Origin: Ceratothoa steindachneri
Lineage: Eukaryota; Arthropoda; Malacostraca; Isopoda; Cymothoidae
NCBI GenBank assembly: GCA_963969495.1
Contig: OZ018324.1
Coordinates: forward strand, 141,790,355 to 141,854,354
Direction: 5' to 3'
DNA: 64,000 nucleotides
The notes below the pieces were generated by a model. The model was not told where the DNA came from, did no database searches, and saw nothing but the letters and a program-made list of their open reading frames with translations. Made by a program: the position numbers and the translations under genes. The stretch's first letter is position 1, and the number at the start of each line of letters is the position of its first letter. This document shows, one piece after another, positions 43,951 to 55,800 of the stretch.

Positions 43951-46940
43951 GAAATTCAATATCAAATTTGTTTTTCAGGGAATTTCTCTCTACTCGTCTA
44001 ATTAAAAATGAAAAGATTTGATTTTCGGTTAGAAGGCAGATTTGTATCCCTGGTTTGCAAAATATTTATGGTAATTTAGGTTTTTTGAATGCATCGTAAA
44101 GGATAAGTGAAATAACGATAGCTGTGAATCATTAATATTTTTTATTTATACCTCGATCTTTGATGAATTTCTTCATCTGGAATGCAGTAATTACACCTCA
44201 CTTAAAGCTTACACAAGCTATTGCATTAAGGAAATCTCATTGATTGCCTCATAGAGATGAAATAGTGTGTAATGTGTCGTAAAAAAAAGATTGAGCTTGA
44301 GTAATCTTTTGTAAAATGGAACTAAATTGTCGAATCCACTGAAAAATATGTGCTCTATAAACAGTTAAAATGAACTTTATTCATTATTTTGTAGTCAACT
44401 GTCTTTTGTATACTCTTAATGTAACGGATCCACATATATAACAGAAACTGTCTGAGGAATTTTTGCATTCTCTAAGCATTTTAGCTCTGTCTCACCTAGA
44501 GAAAAAACACTGTAGTATGTAAAGTCAATAAAAATAGTAACAGCAACAAATATTAAATAAAAAGTAAAAATAGGAAGCATTTATAGTTACCACGGATTTG
44601 AACCCATTTAACTAAGGTAATATTGAGTATCCTTTCCTAATTTTCATTAGTTAGGTTGACAAATACTTTAGAAACAACTCATTAAAATTATAACAAAATC
44701 CGTTTATAACTTTAAGAGTTTAGTTTCGGCTCATCCTATTTGCATTCAATCCCTACCGAATCATCAGTCTGTTTAGCCTAAGTAAGATGGTAATATACGA
44801 GAAACTGGAGGGTCACAGGAAGAGCCTAAATTATATTTGTGATTCACCCTCAAAATACCCCTAAAAAAAGTTAATCCATTTCTGGGGTTATCATTGTTGT
44901 TCGGTGTAATTTCTTTTTGTCTACTTTGGTTAAGATGGTTTAAGAAAGTATATTATCATGCTCTTCCTTTTATGCTGGGCAAGTGGTTATATTGAGAAGA
45001 CAAAATTAATTGAATACTAATTATTACGAGGTCGATTGCTTAAGTTGAGATCAAATATCTATCTTAATATCTTCATTTATGGCAAATAATTTGTTTTTAT
45101 TGGATAAGTTAATGTCTTCCCCTTTTTCTATAGATCCACCTTTGTATGTATAAATAATCCCGCTCTTCCGGAACAACTCAATTATCCCAAATCCCTCAGA
45201 GCAGGAAACTGTTTTCCACTTAGATATTATCCCTGCCCGTAGACCTCCAACAGATAAAAATCTCTCTAATTCTAATCAGTTGAGGAATTGTCCGCAGAAA
45301 GAATTCAGAAAACGTTGTTTTCTTCTGAAAACCATATCTCTGTTTAATCTAATCGAAGGGAAATAAGCTGCACTGAGTCGCCCAATTAGACCTCATGGAT
45401 CTTTGTCGTAAGTTTAACCATCTAAGCAACAATCAGCTGTCTATGAAACCCAGTTGTACCGATGGATCAGGTTAATTATAAAAAGGATGTGCTGTTTCAA
45501 TTGCGGTAATAAGGGAACTCGCAACTTCCTTGGATATTTATAACAGGTTTTTCTTCTGCACATATTTTTCTCTCATGTTTGCCTTCCATCGCTTCTTATA
45601 ACATCAGCCAGTTTAGCATCCCCTAAAAGACTCTTGCCAGCGATTCTAAAAGAAGTGGTCCTGCACAATGGGAATAAATATCATAGCATTCCGTTTGGAA
45701 GCTCAGATCATTTGAAGCAGTTATAACAACATAAAAATATTTCGGTGTGCTGCCAAGTACTAGCAGCTCCAATAGATCCTCTATAAGGACCTCATGGTCA
45801 TTGAGCACTTAAACGGTCTTCCCGAAGTCTATATGCTTTCAATCTTCTTTCAGATAGTTGGGTAGTGTCCAAGCACTACACTCAGTAGATTGGAGGATAG
45901 GAGCACTTTGGTACCTGCGAACACAGTGCACATAAGTGTCCTCTGATGGAAACAAACATGATACTTCTTCCGCCTCTTAATGTCAAACTTGGCCTCATTA
46001 AGTATTTTGTTAAGGGTATGGACAAGGAGTACGCTGCCTTCCAAATCCTATGAACTTTGTTAAAAGCTATCTGTTCAGCTAAGCTCAACAATCGCAGCTA
46101 GTTTGGCATTCAGATCAGGCAGGTGGTGCAGTAGAAGAGGATATTCAAAGAGAAGCTCAACTTGAATGAATTTAGAATATGAAAAGCATTTAGGTTATCT
46201 TCCTTTGGTTGTTTTTAACACGGAAGCACTTGATTACCAAAAGCATGTCGATTAGTAGTTGCAGGCTTATCAGACAGAGTATGGGCTGCAGAATGTCTCG
46301 CATGATCCACTATTTCCAATACCATCATAACATATTTCACAACTTTGTAGCACTAAGTGATTAACATAGGGAAAGGTTCCATCAAGTTATATCTAAGATA
46401 AAGAAATATCTGCAAAAAAAACCTACAGGACGACTTTAATACTATGATGTGTAATTATCCTTATATCCAAGAAATTGTAATATTTATTTCTGTCACTTTT
46501 GCCTATCTATTTTACTTCGTTTTGTACAATATCATTTACTTATATGAAATATCCTCATATAAAAAATGTATGTATTATAATAGAAAAAGTGATAAGTGGA
46601 AGCAAAAGACAATAGGTGATAGGGCAAAAGTGTAAAAATTTAAATTAAGCATATTCAAATTAGTTACAAACACTTATTCACATGCTGGGTCAGAAATATT
46701 TTTTGCAAAACAGTGCCATAAATTTTTAGTGTTTGTCAATTTCTGAGGTTAACCTAATAGGATAGAAGTTTATACGGTCTTTTATTCTTATTTCTTCTTT
46801 TGAAGATTTGCTTAACATTCGTTTTTTGAACTATACTATTTATACCCATTACTCCACGGTGTTTATTCCCAATTCATTCTTTATCGCTTTTAGGTATTGG
46901 GTACAAGCAGTAAAGATTTCAGGCTTTCATACTGTTTATA
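43951..46940. other. AT-rich spacer, no gene identified
   Basis: No mobile element ends recognised. Minus-strand frames at 45623-46091 (61-69 codons) are not low complexity but match nothing I know; they may be an old ORF. Confidence 0.45.
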
Positions 46941-46949
46941 TTGCTCATA

Positions 46950-47530
46950 TATGTAATTGATGCAATCCATGTAATAATTTCCGTGTCATTAACTCAGCTG
47001 TTGGACAGAATTTCAAGGTACACCAAACCAAGATGTAGAAACATTTAGAAGGTGCTTATTTAATAACATAACTATTCCTGATAAGTACCTATATAATCAT
47101 GTGTATAAAGTACAGTTGAAAGGAGTAGATCTTTTTGATCAACACATTGTTTGGCATAAGATAATAATATTAGGTCAAAAAATGGTGGTAGCCCAAAAAT
47201 GTTTCGAGTGCCAATGGTCAAATATGGATTTTTGGATGTTTTGCAATCAAAATGGAACCAAAAATAAGATTTTTGGAGTTCTCAGGAAAATTATATATTT
47301 GTATAATGAAAATCTATGAAGGTAATCAAAAAAAGAAAACCAAGGTATTTATGTTGGATCCTTTTCAGATTAGGTGAGATATAATAAGCAGCAGCATTAG
47401 ACTGTTTAAGCGAAGTCACGTTATTTGATGTATTTTCAATGTGAGAAGATAACTTTATAATTCTTTTGTAAAATCGGTGATGTACAAATTTTCACTATGA
47501 ATGCATTGATGAATTTTGGAATTCTTATCT
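46950..47530 (+). pseudogene. piggyBac transposase C-terminal remnant
   Basis: Frame 47101-47319 reads VYKVQLKGVDLFDQHIVWHKIIILGQKMVVA, the counterpart of YNK-MGGVDLFDQ--..Y-I-IRGKKWWW in piggyBac transposases, which holds a catalytic Asp. It then runs MDFWMFCNQNG and FGVLRKIIYLY. Beyond a stop, CEKITL-FFCKIGDVQIF at ~47,440-47,500 resembles the C-terminal cysteine-rich finger. Upstream at ~46,990 VINSAVGQ may be the preceding block. No CCC ends or flanking TTAA were assigned. In an active element the enzyme would cut and paste at TTAA. Confidence 0.68.
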
Positions 47531-48999
47531 TATGTAATATTCTAAACATATTTTGCTGTGGGGTAATTCTTTTTCACTTTAATGCTTAGTTGCCACATTT
47601 GTTACCATTCCATTATTATAAATATATTTGCATTTTCGTTAAAATGAAGATATCTCTGTTATAAATATTTAAAAAAATACATTGCATGAAAAATTATTAT
47701 ATACTTCTCATTTAAATATTAGTCTTTTATTTACTAGGAAGGGATGTTTACCCTTTCTCATGTAAATTGAATGGTAACTGGTTTATTAAATTCTATTGCA
47801 TTTGAACAGGGTTACCAATTAATTATAATTTTTCATATTTTAAATCAATACAATGACAGGGGATTTTGGGAGATAAATATAAATGGACATTTTATGATTT
47901 ACTTATTTAAAGAGCCATATATATCTTTCCAAATATAAACAATTGGGAGCATAAATTTGACGCTGGTAAGTTTACTTTGGCTGTCCTTGATTTTTGTGTT
48001 TCAATACTTGAGGCCTATTTTAAAATTCCATCAGATAACATCTCGAAATATGGTATCACTTTAAGAGACGGAGTCGTTTAGGTGGCTCGAAAATGAAATT
48101 AATTGGAAGCGATTTAATCATCCATTATCATTATTCAGAAGGTTTTTATCATCCACGCCAGTAATGCACAATAGTTCCCCCTAAACTGCTACTAGATATG
48201 GCTGGTATTAGAAGCCTAAAAATCAACTTACTTAACAAGTCTTGCAGATTCTTACACGTAAAATAGTTGTCAATATCTTTCGTTAATAAATGCATATCGT
48301 TGAAAAAGAAGCCATACAGTGATTTTTACAATTTAGGTACCACTTTTTATAACCTCTGTAATAAAGGATTACAAATGTGGAAAATGGGAGATATTTCTCT
48401 CTGGAAATTGCCACACACCATCGCGACCTACATATTAATTTCTCTTGCTTTTCCAATGATATCTATGATACCATGTCATTTACCTTGGAATACAAACTTA
48501 AACATAAAAGTTTCCCTCAAGATAGAAGTCATATTAGACGATTTGCCCACCTAGGTATAAATATTGAAATCCAAAACTTTCATTTCACTTAGCTCAGGAA
48601 AATTCTAAGTTCATACCTATAGAAGAGTACTCTTTACACTACTTTTATATGTGAAAATAATTGAGCCGCATTATACAGAACAAGAATAGTGTGATCTGTA
48701 GGCAAAAGGTTGCATATCTATGAAAACAGTCTATACCTTTTGCACGTGGGGAAATATCTGTGATCATTTTTTATCCATCTTGCAATTATTCTTCGAGCTC
48801 ATTTTTTTTGTAGCCAGTAATTTCCGACAAAGATGCAATTGTCTACACCTATATTGATAACTTACCTGGCTACTGTTTATTTCCTTTATTAACTTCCATG
48901 AAAAAATGAGCGGATGAATAATGACAGGAGGGTTATTTTTAATTCTAGCGTAAATCGGTACAATTGTAAATGAATGCTATTTCTATTCCTAAAGTTTAG
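47531..48999. other. AT-rich spacer, no gene seen
   Basis: Two overlapping plus-strand frames (48267-48592) are short and match nothing known to me. Confidence 0.45.
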
Positions 49000-49530
49000 T
49001 CGCGTGTGAGTGTATTTGCGGTAAATTTCTACATCTCACTATGTGGCTCGGTCAGTCCCCGTTTAGCGGTTCTTGTTTTTGTAATAACCTTGTTACTATT
49101 CGGCCGATTTAAACAAAATTTGAACGCTTGTTGCTATACATTCTCTTTTGAATAATATAATAGCCAACTTCCCCCCAAGATTATACCGGGAAGTATTTTG
49201 TTTTGGCTATAACATCAGACCTAAGCGCTTGATTCTAACGAAATTTGAAACCGTTATGTTGGTTTACACTCTTTTCCAAATGATTTAATTGACAAGGTAC
49301 TCTCAAGGCTAGCCAGAGAATTATTTTGTTTTGGCTATTATATCATAAATATTTGGCCGATTCTACAGAAAAGTTAAACCTTTATGTTGCTTTACATTCT
49401 CTTCTAAATAATATAATTGAAAAGGTCCTACTAGTGGTAGTCCGGGAATTATTGATAGTTATGAATCTCGTAAGGTAATAAATCAGAACAAGTGCGGGCA
49501 AGCTACTTTTTGGTCAGCAAACCTTGTTCT
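49000..49530 (+). repeat. Dispersed repeat with three ~128-bp tandem units, copy B
   Basis: Units start near 49082, 49208 and 49336 and match the units at 18610-19120 in order of words: TTACTATTCGGCCGATT, TTTGAA-CC-TTATGTTG, TACATTCTCTT, AATAATATAAT, GGGAATTATT. Left flank (CGCGTGTGAG..GGCTCGGTCAGTCCCC) and right flank (CTCGTAAGGTAATAAATCAGAA..TTTGGTCAGCAAA) are shared as well. It is in the same orientation as copy A but with one unit fewer. Confidence 0.8.
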
Positions 49531-49757
49531 TTATATTTGGGGAAATAGGTGGAGTGGATGTAATAATTTACACTATTAATTTACGGGGAACTTTGAGTGT
49601 AAGTTATTGTAGTTCATAACGTGGAAAAAAGAAGGTATTTTGTTTATATTCTTCGGTTCATTTTCTATTTTCGAGTCAGGAATATTGTGCAATTTGTTGA
49701 TGAGAGTATATATGCATTGAATGAAACCATCGTTAAATATGAATAAAAATAAAAAGT

Positions 49758-49871
49758 ATATCAATACACTAGACTCTAATTATAATTAGAGTCTACTATA
49801 TTGATATATATATATAAGATATCTATAGATTGGAAAAAATAATTATGTTTTTCCAATCAATTGATATCTTA
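49758..49871. repeat. Compound palindrome, two adjacent hairpins
   Basis: 49770-49795 is a perfect 26-base palindrome centred on AATTATAATT, with outer arms TATATCAATA and TATTGATATA. Next to it, arms at about 49816-49838 and 49848-49871 (AAGATATC..GATTGGAAAAA and TTTTTCCAATC..GATATCTT) form a ~23-bp stem with few mismatches around a short AT loop. Confidence 0.85.
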
Positions 49872-49899
49872 CGTGCCCTTGTCCTAGACATATATTTAA

Positions 49900-51660
49900 A
49901 GAATTTCTACTTTAACCCTAATGCTCTACTTCAGCAAGAATATTAAATGAGAAACATAAAATTAAAAGAGACATATTATTTCGGATCTCCATAAAACTTG
50001 AATTATATATTTTCATGAAAACTTCTTTTATCACTCTGTTTCAGGGTCCCGCACTTTCTTTGATTATTTTAGCCACGAGCCGAGAAGAAATTATAAGATG
50101 ACTCGTATAATCTTTTCAGCACTATTTCGCTTTTATGGCGTTTCCTCGCCTTATTTTTCAAGGATCAGATCCGATCTGCTCTCATATAGCTTCAGCCTTA
50201 TCGTTCTTGGCTTTCTCCATTACACAAATGCCGATAAGGTCACCAAATGGGATGAATTTATATGTGGATGACTTTCACTGCTTTTGATTCTTTGAAAAAA
50301 TAATCAACTAAAATATAAGAATCAAAGAGCGCTATGCGATTGATTAAATGAACTGTACGCTCAAAGATGTTTCTTGTTTGATAATTTCAATTAAAACTGA
50401 ATTGGAGAAAATGTAGTGCGAGTCATTAACAATATCTCGTACAATCGCTTTTGCTTATCAATATAATTTATTTATTAAATTTGATCCGTATAGTATCTTT
50501 TGCTGTAAGAGAAGAAATATAAGCGTTGTTTTATGTTATAATTGATGCCATTTTCTTCCGCATCCTGGTTGAAAATTTATCGACTCTAGAGATTAAATGA
50601 AAGCACAACCAATCGGTAATGTTGTATAATATAGATTACGTAAATACTTTGTATTTGGACTCCGCTTTTTCAGGCTAAAGACCACTGTATGATGTTAATT
50701 CAAAATTCTAAAGCAGGTTGGGGCAAAAAAAATTGTTAAGTAATGTTCGAGTCTGATCTCAACAGGAAAGAGTCTTTCATAGCAAAGTTGGTGAAGTTTA
50801 AGCTGCCTCATTTAACAACCCCATGTGTTCATTTATGGAGATCATTAGGCATGTGATTACTCTCATTTGCAGGTAGTGGTGCATAAAAAATGGTATGAAT
50901 ATCCTATGCTACGCCAACGTTTCTGTGTATTTCGAAAGTAGAAGATAATAGATGTTTTTCTGTGCGTTGGTGTAAGAATTTTCAAGGATTTACCATAAGG
51001 TAAGTAAAGGAAAAAGATTGAAACTTCTGATTTTGGGCATTCACACAAAGCAATAAACACTGCGCGAGTTGTTAATGTTTTTTTGCTTGGTCGCTTAAAC
51101 AATTTAATCATTTATGGTATTGATATTGTTACACAGTGCATATTAGACTAGCCCAAAAGAAAAAAAACAAAAACTCCTTTGTCTCACCTCTGTGTGAAGA
51201 AATGCGCTGTGCAAATTAGCAGCAAAATATATTAATATCTAGTAGTGCCACAACGAATGTTAGTTTCACACATATTAATAATAAGTGCAAAATATGAAGA
51301 ATATTGAAATATTAGTCAATTTTGGCTTTTTCAGAGTAAGTAACACCTTAACATAAATTAATAGTTGTATTATATTAACAGCTATATTAAGTGCATTATA
51401 AGTTTCATTATCATCCTATAACCTGTGGTCTTTAGGATAGGTACAAAGGACGATTAAACTTAATGTCTAGTCCTTAAAAGGCGCTCTGGTTTCGAGTTTC
51501 AGTGTCTCAGCAACACATTCCTTACCAGTTGACAATTACCAATGCACTACTCAGTGTTGTGTGAAACAGTGAAGATTGAGCATTGTTTCAGTATCTATAT
51601 GTGTTTAAAAAAGTCTTTCTGGAATACAATTAACATGTTAAGTTCAATTAAAACAAGAAA
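49900..51660. other. AT-rich spacer, no gene seen
   Basis: No recognised motif or terminal repeat. The minus-strand frame 51111-50863 (82 codons) is unassigned. Confidence 0.45.
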
Positions 51661-51680
51661 TAGAACAGAAGTAGGGCTTA

Positions 51681-51923
51681 TTGGAGAAACAAAAGATGCA
51701 ATTCAAACCACATAACTCGTATCAAATGGTCATACATATATTAATGCCGCTTTTCTCCTCAAAACAATTTAAAAAGAATATAAAAGAGGCTTGTAACATT
51801 GTATATTCAGTAATATATGAAATATGGGAGAAAGTAAAAATACCAACTAGAGACAAACAGTATTATGGTACAAAGTTTCAAAAGGAATATGAGCAGTTCA
51901 GAACCCTCCAAAAAATAATTTAA
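51681..51923 (+). pseudogene. N-terminal fragment of the multicopy ORF family seen at 23100
   Basis: The 80-codon frame has CNIVYSVIYEIWEKVKIPTRDKQYYGTKFQKEYEQFRTLQK, matching the N-terminal block of the family (V--V-EIW-KA-IPT......K---Y--W--L-KN). At 23,100 the same block reads VVLKIEAKVGLPTSTMRY. Only this block survives; the following domains are absent. The two fragments are clearly diverged from each other. Confidence 0.5.
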
Positions 51924-52049
51924 TGCGACATCAAACTCAAATATGTTAACACACAATCGGGCAACGTTAATTACTCGTTAATCAGCTCTTAAATGTGATA
52001 CTATAAATCAGCTATACAGAGGGAATATTAATATGAAGGAAAGTGGGTT

Positions 52050-52840
52050 AATTAACGGGAGCTACAAACAAGGGTCGTTAAACTTAATGGGTTCACCTCG
52101 TTGAAGGGGAATCCTTTAGTGAGTCGGCGCGGGGAAAGAGAGACGGACAATGGACTTGACTCCGTGCCGAATATTCTGACAGTGACGAGAATGAATGGGG
52201 TGTTGGACCAAAAGACGTATTCAGGATCCTCCTTGAAGACGGACGATAGCACATCTGCTCCAGAGAAGGAAAACCTCCAAAAATCGAGACTCTGACGCGG
52301 CTCAGCGCAAAGTCTCACACTGGAAACTGTAGATCCTTGGAGGGAGGGGGGGTCCAGACGAGACGACTAATCCCGGCCAATCCTTAGGGAACGAAACGAT
52401 TCGAGACTTGCTCTGAACAGAGTAAGCATTCACAAAAGAGATGGATCTGCCTGTTGAGATCCAACCTTGGTGATATAAGCAAATACCATGGAATGGGGGA
52501 AACAGACTCACAATCTGAATCGAAGGCGACGGGTTCTCAAACTCAATCTGCCGATATAAGAAAACCCAGGCTATTTATATGACGGACACTTTGGGGGTTT
52601 CTACTTGTTGGCAGACTCAGACGACTGGCTGACTATTTCCAGCAGCCAGATTAATTTGCGTTTGTCGTCTGAACCAAGTCTTAATGGCCTTTACGATGTA
52701 GGCGAGAAAATTTCAAATAGAATTTTCCCGACTACGGAGATTTGCGCTTCCTCGGCGAGGTAAAAGCTTTTAACACGCCCAACTTAATTAACTGCACGAC
52801 TGAGGCGGCTGACGGATATTCAAATTCTTTCTTCTTTTTT
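52050..52840. other. GC-richer block, possible solo LTR
   Basis: A compact ~790-base rise in G and C with sharp edges in AT-rich DNA. It includes GGCTATTTATATGACGG near 52,570, TATA-like on the + strand. Short frames (52101-52511) are unassigned. A solo LTR is the simplest guess; ends were not identified. Confidence 0.3.
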
Positions 52841-55800
52841 TTCTCTTCGGGCTCATAGATTACTACACATGGAGTCATAGTTATAAGACAGATGGAAGGG
52901 ATTCATGAAACAAATGAAATGGGTATTCTTTTTGGCGTTCATTTCCCTTATAAACTGCGTAAAGAATAAAATATGCATTGGAGAAATGCATGAGCAATTG
53001 CAAAGCACTGTGGAATAGGGCTTCTTGGAAAAAGACATTAAAAAGTCGCCCCTATTACAGTTACATCATTGGTGGTGTGAAAAAGCTGTAAAACGTGAAA
53101 CCTTGTAACGTTTGTGAAACTACTAAAACTCGTTAAATTGCGCTAAAACTATATTAAATTTGTTTTTATAGTAAGCCTCACAATTTGCATGGGTGAAACT
53201 AAGTATTTCTTAGGTATGAAAAATCGCCTCTATTGATCTGGCCCAGTCTAGTGAATATGTCTACTTTGTAAGGGAACCTGACTGGAAGGTCCATTGCGCA
53301 ACCCTTTCCAACATTGGCAGAATAGATTTCGGTTATGATTTCCATATCTCGATCCCATTACAGCCTTACTCTTCGAGTTCGCTGCCGCACAATATAGTTG
53401 GAGCTTTTTTGAGCCATCCCGATCTCTATAGCGTCCCATTCAATTTTACATCATCTCGATATCGTTCGAATTAATATAGCCCATTTAAAGTTTACTTCAA
53501 AGCATCTTATTGATTTATTATAATTTCAGATATTATGTACAGGGAAGGTATAAAAGGGAGCAAAAGTTTTTCGGTCACTTCGGAAATTTAAGTAATTAGA
53601 TTAATTTTTTTTTTTAATTTTATATAGGCATTTCAATATGAAAAACTAGCAATGTTATATATCCCCTAAACAAATATCAATAATTAATTAACAAACTAAA
53701 CAATTTCGTCAATTATGTAACATAGCATAATATTTAAAACAGATGAGCAAATAAAGCTTTGCAAAAATTGTTATAGGATGTTTAATAGCATGTAAAGAGT
53801 CCGTGGGTTGCGCGGAAAGCATTTAATCTTTTATCGAAGCATGCTTTTCAAAAGGCCTGAGATCTCTGGGTTAAGATTTTAGTAAACTCTATTGTGATGA
53901 CTCCTTTTAGTTGCTCAAAGCTCATTGGTGTCAGGATGACGACGAATTGCAGCTTTTTTCTAGTCCTGCTAGAATTTGTCCATTGCAATCTTATTCGGCG
54001 AGTGAGGTGGAAAGTCCATCCATGTTATGTTGTTTTCCTAAACTAACCGTGTTGATTACGCAGACATGTAACAAGAGGTATTCTTTTGGTGAAAGATAAC
54101 ATTGCAAAAAAGTCATATATCATGACAGCGAAGACACCTCCTGATACTTAAATGAAACTCGTTGACATTACAGAGGTGCAGAACTATGCACTCTAGGAAC
54201 CAGAGTTCCCTAAGCTTCCTTTATGCTGTAAATATTTCTGTGGTTGAAAAAAAACTGGAACTCATTTTACAGTTATGGTTGCCCCTTGGCGAAGCCAGTC
54301 TATCTTGTTTCTGTTGAAGGCTAATCAGAAGTTTGTAGCTGGCTCGATATTACGTGAAGTGTTGTGTAAGCAGCCTGTAACAGGCTCTTCTAACTGATGC
54401 ATTAACCATGCCGCCAGTTGTCCTTTCATGTTGAAGCTAAACTGAGGTTTTCCTATGATATCTAAGGCTCATGTGTCCTAGATACCTCTCCTCACATAGT
54501 CAACTGACCATTACTGTTCTAAAATAAGTTCAAACTGGTATTCGCATTTCCTCGGATCCTCATAAGCACTTCAAAATCACACAAATATGATCCATCAAAT
54601 CTGCGGGCGATTTGTTAATAGATGAGACCCTTTGAGTGCAGCGAGCATATCAAACTTATTTTTTCCACGATAGAGTTACGTGCTTTCGACATTATCATAT
54701 CAATATCAGATTTAGTCTGCATGAAATATCATATTAATCATAGAAGTTGTGTCTATAACTTACCACATAGTGATATGCGGATTTAATATTTTTTAATAGA
54801 ATCGGTATTTTAGATATTTAAAATATTTCTTGTTATAAAGAATTTGTAAGTTTATTTTGCTTTCCATATTTATTAAACCTACAGTCTTGTGAAAATTAAT
54901 TGCAACAACTTTCATTTTTGCAAAAAATTCTATCAAACCATCAATTTGTTTATTATGTGGTACTTTTTTTAAATGTGGAGCTTCACAATAGTAAAAACTG
55001 TTTGGCAACTATCGGTTTAGATATTTACTATTTGGCTTATTGCCAAATAAGTCAGTAAGAGCGAAAAGCTCCTACGGGTATTTGTGAGGCAATCTTGGAT
55101 GCTTTTTTCTAGAAAAATTCAGGAAAACGTTCTAGGATTGTAACTTTATCAGAATGTATTGAAAATTCTAACTTGTCAAAACCGTTCGGCATTTTGAAAT
55201 AATCAATAGGAACTTCCCTACAATTTTCCCGTTTCCAGCGACCACCTAGCTTCATGTGGTCCAATATACATGTCAAATACAGTGTTTTGCCTTTTAAATT
55301 ATTTCTCCTTCTCTTACGAAGTTTAATTAATTTATTTGCAGGCCCTCAATCACCCATGTTAAGGACAAAAGGTGGCTTACTAAAATAAATCTATTAATAT
55401 CACCTTGGGATTTTACAATTTTTATAGTTTTTTAGATGAATAAACTTCAAAAATATGTAGAGAATTTTATTTTTTCACCCTATGTACTAATAAAAATGAA
55501 AAACGTTACAAAATGGATAATTCTTTCAAGCTAATATCTATGTAATTCAAACTCAAATTATTACTCTAAAATTAAATTTGGGATTATGTTAAGAATATTA
55601 CAACCAAAATTTCAGGTTCGCTGTTCTTAACGTATAGAAGTAATTTTATTTTGATATTCTTTTTAAGGTAAAAATGGTTGGCAAGGGAGGCAAGACTGCA
55701 GCTTTCTGGTTATTTGTGCTGGAACAATTCCCATTTATGCTGCACAAATGAAATAAGTCAAAATAAGTAAAATCATTAGAATGGTTACCATGGAAATGGT

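Noticed and set aside
44585..44625. A GGTTCAAATCC-like box suggesting a tRNA on the minus strand
   Set aside because: The flanking bases do not form a T-arm, and no acceptor, D or anticodon arm fits.
45623..46091. Overlapping minus-strand frames of 61-69 codons
   Set aside because: No family recognised, no terminal repeats, frames overlap one another; noted only as spacer content.
53248..53439. A minus-strand frame starting MGRYRDRDGSKK
   Set aside because: Not low complexity, but I could not assign it to a known family; left unannotated.
54000..54800. A possible Tc1-like transposase region
   Set aside because: The catalytic motifs and helix-turn-helix could not be confirmed in any frame, and no inverted ends were found.
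55680..55720. MVGKGGKTAAFW start resembling a histone H2A-type N-terminus
   Set aside because: The similarity ends after about ten residues; the following frame has no histone fold.
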